This document shows, in pieces, positions 7,084 to 11,159 of a stretch of DNA of 11,159 nt. Made by a program: the position numbers and the translations under genes. The notes beneath the pieces are model-generated. The model was given only the letters and a program-made list of their open reading frames with translations. It had not been told where the DNA came from and made no database searches. Numbering within the stretch: position 1 is the first letter of the stretch; every line of letters starts with the position of its first letter. This DNA is from Deltaproteobacteria bacterium (GTDB lineage Bacteria > Desulfobacterota > Desulfobacteria > Desulfobacterales > SG8-13), in assembly GCA_024639205.1 (NCBI GenBank), contig JAHEIV010000052.1, positions 1 through 11,159 of the forward strand, written 5' to 3'.

Positions 7084-8157
7084 ATGAATAATCTACTGGT
7101 TACAGGCGGGTGCGGTTTTATCGGCACCAATTTTATCCGGTATCTGTTATCGCTTGCCGAGTCCGGCGGCAAGCAGGGTTTCTCCGGTCGGATTATCAAC
7201 GTCGACAAGCTGACCTATGCCGGAAACCCCGACAACCTGTCGGACATGGAAGCCCGTTATCCGGGCCGCTACCATTTCGTGCACGCCGACATCTGCGATT
7301 TGCCGGCCATGGAAAAGATCATCGACGACTTTTCCATCGATGCCATCTGCCATTTTGCGGCCGAATCCCACGTGGATCGTTCCATCGTCGCACCGGATGC
7401 TTTTGTACAGACCAATGTCATCGGCACCTTCCACCTGCTGGAGCTCGCCCGCAAAAACAGCAAGCGGATCGAGCGGTTCCATCACATCAGCACCGACGAA
7501 GTGTTCGGATCGCTGGGGGAGCAAGGGTTTTTTACCGAGAAGACCCCCTATGATCCCAGCAGTCCCTACTCGGCCTCCAAGGCGGGATCCGACCACCTGG
7601 TCCGGGCCTACCGGCGCACCTACGACCTGCCGGTGACCCTTTCGAACTGCTCCAACAATTACGGGCCCTACCAGTTTCCGGAAAAGCTCATCCCGCTGAT
7701 GATCCTCAACGCCGTTGCCGGCCAATCCCTGCCGGTGTACGGTGACGGCAGAAACGTTCGTGACTGGCTCTATGTGGAGGATCACTGTCGTGCGATCTGG
7801 CAGGTTATGACCGCAGGGCGATTCGGGGAAACTTACAACGTCGGCGGTCGCTGCGAGATGCAAAACATCGATGTGGTCGAGAAGATGTGCGATATAATCG
7901 ATCGCAAGATTCCGGATAAAAAGATCGGATCGCGGCGGCAGTTGATTACCTTCGTCAAGGACCGGCCCGGTCATGATCGGCGCTATGCCATCGACTGCGC
8001 CAAAATTGAAAAGGAGCTGCGCTGGCAGCCGCAGGAGTCCTTTGATACCGGACTGGAGAAAACCATCGACTGGTACCTGCAGAACAAGGCCTGGGTGCAG
8101 CGGGTGCAAAGCGGGGAGTACCAGCAGTGGATGGATCAGCAATACGGGGGGCGGTGA
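7084..8157 (+). CDS. rfbB: dTDP-glucose 4,6-dehydratase
   Basis: A 357-aa extended short-chain dehydrogenase that converts dTDP-glucose to dTDP-4-keto-6-deoxyglucose, the entry to dTDP-rhamnose and other deoxysugars of O-antigen or exopolysaccharide. The NAD-binding TGGCGFIG is at residues 7-14. The catalytic triad region HISTDEVFG (134-142) carries T137, D138 and E139, and YSASKAGSDHLVRAY has Y162 and K166. SNNYGPYQFPEKLIPLMI and DGRNVRDWLYVEDHC are RmlB family blocks that separate it from UDP-glucose epimerases. The start is fixed by the N-terminal strand MNNLLVTGG. The partners rfbA, rfbC and rfbD are not adjacent; pyrF follows 67 nt downstream. Confidence 0.95.
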   Translation: MNNLLVTGGCGFIGTNFIRYLLSLAESGGKQGFSGRIINVDKLTYAGNPDNLSDMEARYPGRYHFVHADICDLPAMEKIIDDFSIDAICHFAAESHVDRSIVAPDAFVQTNVIGTFHLLELARKNSKRIERFHHISTDEVFGSLGEQGFFTEKTPYDPSSPYSASKAGSDHLVRAYRRTYDLPVTLSNCSNNYGPYQFPEKLIPLMILNAVAGQSLPVYGDGRNVRDWLYVEDHCRAIWQVMTAGRFGETYNVGGRCEMQNIDVVEKMCDIIDRKIPDKKIGSRRQLITFVKDRPGHDRRYAIDCAKIEKELRWQPQESFDTGLEKTIDWYLQNKAWVQRVQSGEYQQWMDQQYGGR

Positions 8158-8198
8158 TGATCATGGCATGCGGCGCAGCCGGCTTGCAATTTGATGCG

Positions 8199-8214
8199 CT
8201 TTGCTACAGCAAAG
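8199..8214 (+). other. Small hairpin overlapping the pyrF ribosome-binding site
   Basis: CTTTGC/GCAAAG forms a perfect 6-bp stem with a TACA loop. Its 3' arm shares two bases with AGAGG (8213-8217), the likely pyrF ribosome-binding site, so folding could modestly limit pyrF translation. A stem this short can occur by chance. Confidence 0.3.
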
Positions 8215-8224
8215 AGGCCTGTCG

Positions 8225-8887
8225 ATGAACAGCCGCATTATATTACCCCTGGACAACACAACCTGGGACGATGCCCGCCGCATCCTGCAACGCACCCGGG
8301 GTCTGGTCTGGGGATACAAGCTCAGACGCAGCGTCTTAGAGCACGGACTGGGGGTTGTGGCGGAAGTCAAAGCGTACGGAAAGGTGATGCTCGACTTCAA
8401 GCTCTATGACATCCCCAGCGCGATGACAGAGTCCCTGCAAATGCACATTAAAGCCGGTGCCGACATCACCACCATTCATTGCACTTCCGGATACGATCCG
8501 AGCGCAGCCGGTATGTCTGCCGACCACATTGCCGGAGTGACCATATTGACCTCCACCGCCGAGGATGATTTCAAGCGCTATTACCGGGGACAAACCATTT
8601 CCGAAACGGTGGAGCAAATGGCCCGACAGGCGCAGGGACGATACGAATTTCTGGTTTGCTCTGCTTTAGAACTGAAGTCGATTCGATCCCTTCAGATCAA
8701 AAAGATCTGCCCCGGGGTTCGTCCATCCTGGTATGCGGCCGGCGACGATCAGACCCGCACCGCCGTTCCGGCCGATGCGATTCGTGACGGGGCCGACCTT
8801 CTGGTGATCGGCCGTCCCATTCTGACGGCGAAGGATATGGTGAAAGCGCTTAAACGAACCAACAAAGAAATTGAAGCAGCGCAGTGA
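8225..8887 (+). CDS. pyrF: Orotidine 5'-phosphate decarboxylase
   Basis: The last step of de novo UMP synthesis: decarboxylation of OMP to UMP by a cytoplasmic TIM-barrel enzyme. The 220-aa length is normal. Active-site residues are visible: D10 in IILPLD, K32 in WGYKLRRS, and the DxKxxD signature D57-K59-D62 in MLDFKLYDIPSAM. The phosphate-binding end is present as CPGVRP (162-167), DDQTRTAVPADAIRDGAD and LLVIGRPI (R197). ATG 8225 is preferred because AGAGG lies 7 nt upstream and the protein begins at the first barrel strand; a TTG at 8201 in the same frame would add eight residues. The sequence is somewhat divergent in the middle, but all catalytic positions are kept. Probably co-transcribed with rfbB and the small gene that follows. 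Confidence 0.9.
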   Translation: MNSRIILPLDNTTWDDARRILQRTRGLVWGYKLRRSVLEHGLGVVAEVKAYGKVMLDFKLYDIPSAMTESLQMHIKAGADITTIHCTSGYDPSAAGMSADHIAGVTILTSTAEDDFKRYYRGQTISETVEQMARQAQGRYEFLVCSALELKSIRSLQIKKICPGVRPSWYAAGDDQTRTAVPADAIRDGADLLVIGRPILTAKDMVKALKRTNKEIEAAQ

Positions 8888-8897
8888 TGGTGCGGTG

Positions 8898-9080
8898 GTG
8901 AACCGGGGCGACTTTTCCCTAAAGATCGGACTGGCTGCGGCGGCAGCGGCTTTCGGTGCCTGGCTTTATTTCCGGGAGCAGGCCCCGGTGTTCGGGATTT
9001 CGCTGCCCGGCTACACGGGCTTAATCATCACCTTTGCGGCCGTCATGTGGATGTTCTACCTGCTTTTTTCCCGCCGTTGA
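8898..9080 (+). CDS. Small two-helix membrane protein of unknown function
   Basis: I do not recognise a family. From GTG 8898 the product is 60 aa: a short charged N-terminus (NRGDFSLK), a first hydrophobic helix over about residues 10-25 (GLAAAAAAFGAWLYF), a polar linker with REQAP and a Gly/Pro turn (SLPGY), a second helix at about 40-57 (TGLIITFAAVMWMFYLLF) and a basic end (SRR). The balance of charges suggests a hairpin with both ends in the cytoplasm. The start is uncertain: GTG at 8895 and TTG at 8871 are in the same frame, the latter overlapping pyrF by 17 nt, and no start has a strong ribosome-binding site. It begins about 10 nt after the pyrF stop and is probably translated by coupling. 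Confidence 0.6.
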   Translation: MNRGDFSLKIGLAAAAAAFGAWLYFREQAPVFGISLPGYTGLIITFAAVMWMFYLLFSRR

Positions 9081-9227
9081 CGATGCCGCCTGAATTTAAG
9101 TGGGCCGGCAATCAGTATCAAGGCATTTTCATAAGGAGTCCCACCGCACCCCGCAGCTTGCATCCGATGGCTGGTGAGATTTCGTTTACCATTGCACAGC
9201 AGCGCTGATAACGCCATAATAGGTTCC

Positions 9228-9241
9228 GCTCAGCGATGAGC
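9228..9241 (+). other. GNRA-loop hairpin
   Basis: GCTCA and TGAGC form a 5-bp stem closed by a GCGA tetraloop, a stable RNA loop class. It sits just before the 7-bp stem at 9245-9278. Confidence 0.35.
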
Positions 9242-9244
9242 TGC

Positions 9245-9278
9245 CGGACTCGGCTTTTCGTGAAACGGTCGGAGTCCG
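9245..9278 (+). other. 7-bp stem with 20-nt loop
   Basis: CGGACTC (9245-9251) is the exact reverse complement of GAGTCCG (9272-9278). No T-run follows, so it is not a typical intrinsic terminator. It may belong to an RNA leader of the ATPase operon or to a protein-binding site. Confidence 0.35.
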
Positions 9279-9346
9279 TCTTTGGCAGGTGAATGTTCCG
9301 CCGCCATTTAGCCGGAGTTTAGATCCTGTTTGGGGGCTGCGGCGGA

Positions 9347-9373
9347 TGAATGGAATGGATACCATCCAATTCA
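9347..9373 (+). promoter_or_regulatory. Hairpin just before the ribosome-binding site of the first ATPase gene
   Basis: TGAA, TGG and ATGG (9347-9358) pair with CCAT, CCA and TTCA (9362-9373) to give 11 base pairs, with single bulged A residues at 9354 and 9369 and an ATA loop. The stem ends 2 nt before the AGGGGG ribosome-binding site (9376-9381). Its position suggests a possible translational control element or operator, but no known riboswitch motif was recognised. Confidence 0.4.
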
Positions 9374-9388
9374 CCAGGGGGTTATCGG

Positions 9389-10162
9389 ATGATTACAGCC
9401 GGAATCGACTGCGGTGCGAAAAACACCAAGACCGTCCTAGTCAAAGATGGAAAAATCCTGGGCAAAGGATCCGTGCTCACGGGATTCGATCAGACAAAGG
9501 CGGTCGAAGAATCGCTGGCCAGGGCCGTTACGGCCGCCGGCATTTCCCGGGACGACATCGCATCGGTAGCCGGAACCGGATCGGGTAAAAACGCGGTGAA
9601 AATCGCAAACGAGACGGTGAGCGATATCAAGGCCATGGCCAGGGCGGCCCGTTTTTTTTATCCCGACTCTCGCACGGTGGTGGACGTGGGGGCCGAAGAG
9701 GGCCGGGCTGCCAGCATCGACGAGAGGGGCGAACCAATCGACTTTGCCATCAACGATAAATGCGCTGCCGGAGCCGGTGCCTTCATCGAGGCCATGGCCC
9801 GCGCCCTGGAAGTGAAACTGGAAGAGATGGGCCCGCTGTGCCTGCAGTCCGACAAGAAGATTTCCATAAACGCCCAGTGCGCCATTTTCGCCGAATCAGA
9901 GGTCGTGGGGCTGATCCACGCCCAAACCGACAAACCAGGCATCAGCCGGGCCATTCACGATGCCATCGCCGGCCGCATCGCTTCCCTGATTCGGCGCATC
10001 GGGCTCAACCAGGACGTGGTGCTGATCGGCGGCCTGGGACTCAATCGCGGCTTTATCGCTTCGATGCAGCGCGCACTGCAAGTGGACCATCTTTGCGTGC
10101 CGGAGGAGCCCGAATTCGGAGCCGCCGTGGGGGCGGCGGTGGTGGCCGCCGAACGCGTCTGA
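9389..10162 (+). CDS. BcrA/BadF/BzdQ-family ASKHA ATPase, BzdP-like subunit
   Basis: A 257-aa member of the family that couples ATP hydrolysis to low-potential electron transfer, either as activator of 2-hydroxyacyl-CoA dehydratases or as the ATPase subunits of class I benzoyl-CoA reductase. The first phosphate loop is AGIDCGAKNTKTVL (4-17). The two [4Fe-4S] cysteines expected from HgdC-type proteins are C125 in NDKCAAGAG and C164 in NAQCAIFAESEV. The adenosine motif is IGGLGLNRGF. The second phosphate motif reads DVGAEEGRAAS, not the usual DIGGQDxK, as in the BcrD/BzdP branch. ATG 9389 is chosen over an upstream ATG at 9350 because AGGGGG lies 7 nt before it and the protein then begins at the first strand. 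It precedes the BzdQ-like gene by 48 nt, the same order as P and Q in bzdNOPQ. Confidence 0.82.
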   Translation: MITAGIDCGAKNTKTVLVKDGKILGKGSVLTGFDQTKAVEESLARAVTAAGISRDDIASVAGTGSGKNAVKIANETVSDIKAMARAARFFYPDSRTVVDVGAEEGRAASIDERGEPIDFAINDKCAAGAGAFIEAMARALEVKLEEMGPLCLQSDKKISINAQCAIFAESEVVGLIHAQTDKPGISRAIHDAIAGRIASLIRRIGLNQDVVLIGGLGLNRGFIASMQRALQVDHLCVPEEPEFGAAVGAAVVAAERV

Positions 10163-10210
10163 ATGAAAACCCGTTTGCAGATCGGATCGACGGTGGCGAG
10201 GGGATAAAAA

Positions 10211-11104
10211 ATGTCGGAAGATACCAAACCGGAATTCTGGCGGTGGACCGAGTCCAACTGGGTGAATCCGGATATCAGGTGGCAGGATGCCCGGTTCATC
10301 ACCGTCGGAATCGACGTGGGGGCCGTCAGCTCCCAGGCGGTGATCGTCGCCGACGGACGGATACTGGCCTACGGCAACATGCGCACGGGATCCGACAGCC
10401 CCAACAGTGCACGGAGCGCCTATGCATATGCCCTGCAAGCCGCGGACGGCCTGCCGGAGGATCGCATGGATTACTGCATCGGAACCGGATACGGCCGCGT
10501 GAATGTCCCGTTTGCAGACGATTCGATTACCGAGATTACCTGCCATGCCCGCGGTGCCAATTATATCTACGGCTCCCGGGTCCGCACGGTACTGGATGTG
10601 GGCGGACAGGACATCAAGGTGATCCGGTGTGACGACAAGGGAAGCGTCACCAACTTTTTGATGAACGATAAATGTGCCGCCGGCACCGGGCGCGGCATGG
10701 AGGTATTTGCCGACCTGTTGGGCGTGCCGGTCACCGATGTGGGCGAAAGATCCTTCCAGTACCCGGGCGATGAGCCCCGTGCGGTCTCCAGCACCTGCGT
10801 GGTTTATGCCAAGTCCGAGGCGACCGGTCTACTGCGCAAGGGCTGGACGATCGAGCAAGTGCTGGCCGCTTACTGCAGGGCGATGGCCGACCGCATCTAC
10901 TTGCTGGTCGAACGGGTGGGGGTGAAGGCCGGGTTTGCCGTCACCGGCGGCATGGCCAAAAACCGCGGAGTCATGGACCGGCTGATGCCGTTGATCGGCA
11001 TAAAGCGAATGAAAACCGATTGGGACACCCAAATCGCCGGTGCCGCTGGGGCGGCTCTGATTGGCTGCACCCGGTGTGAGAAGGGAAAGGGTAGAAAGAA
11101 ATAA
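10211..11104 (+). CDS. bzdQ: Bzd-type benzoyl-CoA reductase ATPase subunit (BzdQ-like)
   Basis: A 297-aa ASKHA ATPase with all canonical motifs: GIDVGAVSSQAVI (33-45), GTGYGRVNVPFA (91-102), DVGGQDIKVI (129-138), and a VTGGMAKNRGV adenosine motif (244-254). Cluster cysteines are C155 in NDKCAAGTGRGMEV and C196 in STCVVYAKSEATGLL. An N-terminal extension (residues 1-30) containing EFWRWTESNWVNPDIRW is absent from HgdC-type activators and is, as I remember it, typical of the BzdQ type of aromatic-ring reductase. The start is supported by GAGGGG (10198-10203), 7 nt upstream. With the preceding ATPase it would form a heterodimer that passes electrons to BzdN/BzdO-type catalytic subunits, which are not in this window. 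The exact CoA substrate (benzoyl-CoA or another) cannot be read from sequence. Confidence 0.82.
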   Translation: MSEDTKPEFWRWTESNWVNPDIRWQDARFITVGIDVGAVSSQAVIVADGRILAYGNMRTGSDSPNSARSAYAYALQAADGLPEDRMDYCIGTGYGRVNVPFADDSITEITCHARGANYIYGSRVRTVLDVGGQDIKVIRCDDKGSVTNFLMNDKCAAGTGRGMEVFADLLGVPVTDVGERSFQYPGDEPRAVSSTCVVYAKSEATGLLRKGWTIEQVLAAYCRAMADRIYLLVERVGVKAGFAVTGGMAKNRGVMDRLMPLIGIKRMKTDWDTQIAGAAGAALIGCTRCEKGKGRKK

Positions 11105-11159
11105 TCTGAATCCATTCGGGCCTGCGTTTGTTTTTACCTCTCCACCACGTTGGGTTTCT

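Larger units (their letters stand above)
9081..9388. other. Intergenic region with several potential hairpins
   Basis: About 300 nt with no recognisable gene. It holds four candidate stem-loops: 9197-9207 (4 bp), 9228-9241, 9245-9278 and 9347-9373, listed separately where stronger. An AAGGAG near 9135 is not followed by a credible reading frame. A 62-codon minus-strand frame (9186-9374) matches nothing I know. It could be a structured leader of the downstream ATPase genes, or the decayed end of a lost gene. Confidence 0.45.

Noticed and set aside
7147..8142. A 331-codon minus-strand open frame opposite rfbB
   Set aside because: It is antisense to an intact, motif-rich dehydratase. Its composition reads as a reverse-complement shadow and no domain is evident.
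9081..9140. TGA at 9078-9080 read as selenocysteine, extending the small membrane protein
   Set aside because: The continuation ends after about 18 more codons, shows no conserved or redox motif, and no SECIS-like stem lies just after the TGA.
9186..9374. A 62-codon minus-strand frame in the gap before the ATPase genes
   Set aside because: No ribosome-binding site, no known family and no neighbour in the same orientation; it overlaps the potential hairpins. Kept only as a remark in the intergenic entry.
1..11159. CRISPR arrays, toxin-antitoxin pairs, phage genes or defence systems
   Set aside because: No regularly spaced repeats, nuclease, helicase, recombinase or toxin signatures were seen in any credible reading frame.

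Overview
The window reads as chromosome of a strictly anaerobic, GC-rich bacterium, most likely a Desulfobacterota sulfate or sulfur reducer (Desulfobacterales or Desulfatiglandales type). The reasons are the fused CobA-HemD protein next to hemC, selenocysteine machinery (SelA), an FmdB-type zinc ribbon protein, and a tandem pair of ASKHA ATPases of the kind that drive benzoyl-CoA reductase or 2-hydroxyacyl-CoA dehydratase. This placement is inference from gene content; there is no rRNA or other direct marker.

Left half, minus strand (about 6700 down to 1): a run of co-oriented genes, selA - TPR protein with a degenerate GGDEF-like domain - gmhA - fmdB-like - hemC - cobA/hemD - start of a truncated gene. 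selA and the TPR gene overlap in ATGA, fmdB and hemC are 2 nt apart, and the other gaps are 35 to about 200 nt. The run may be one long transcript or two or three units. It mixes selenocysteine-tRNA synthesis, heptose phosphate isomerisation and the tetrapyrrole trunk. HemC makes hydroxymethylbilane, the HemD domain closes it to uroporphyrinogen III, and the CobA domain methylates that to precorrin-2 for sirohaem, B12 and, in sulfate reducers, alternative haem synthesis.

Middle (about 6560-7083): a divergent, AT-richer intergenic region with a plausible selA promoter, a leader hairpin and a pair of 33-bp near-identical direct repeats that resemble remnants of REP/RAYT-type elements.

Right half, plus strand: rfbB (dTDP-glucose 4,6-dehydratase), pyrF (orotidine 5'-phosphate decarboxylase) and a 60-residue two-helix membrane protein. 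About 300 nt of non-coding DNA with several potential hairpins follows, then two ASKHA ATPase genes. Their products (257 and 297 aa) keep the cysteines that ligate the [4Fe-4S] cluster in this family, and the pair resembles the BzdP/BzdQ subunits of bzd-type benzoyl-CoA reductase. The catalytic partner subunits are not in the window.

Most of the window is recognisable metabolism. I did not find a clearly new defence or mobile system. The most interesting items are the ATPase pair without catalytic subunits beside it, the degenerate GGDEF-TPR protein coupled to selA, and the repeat pair.
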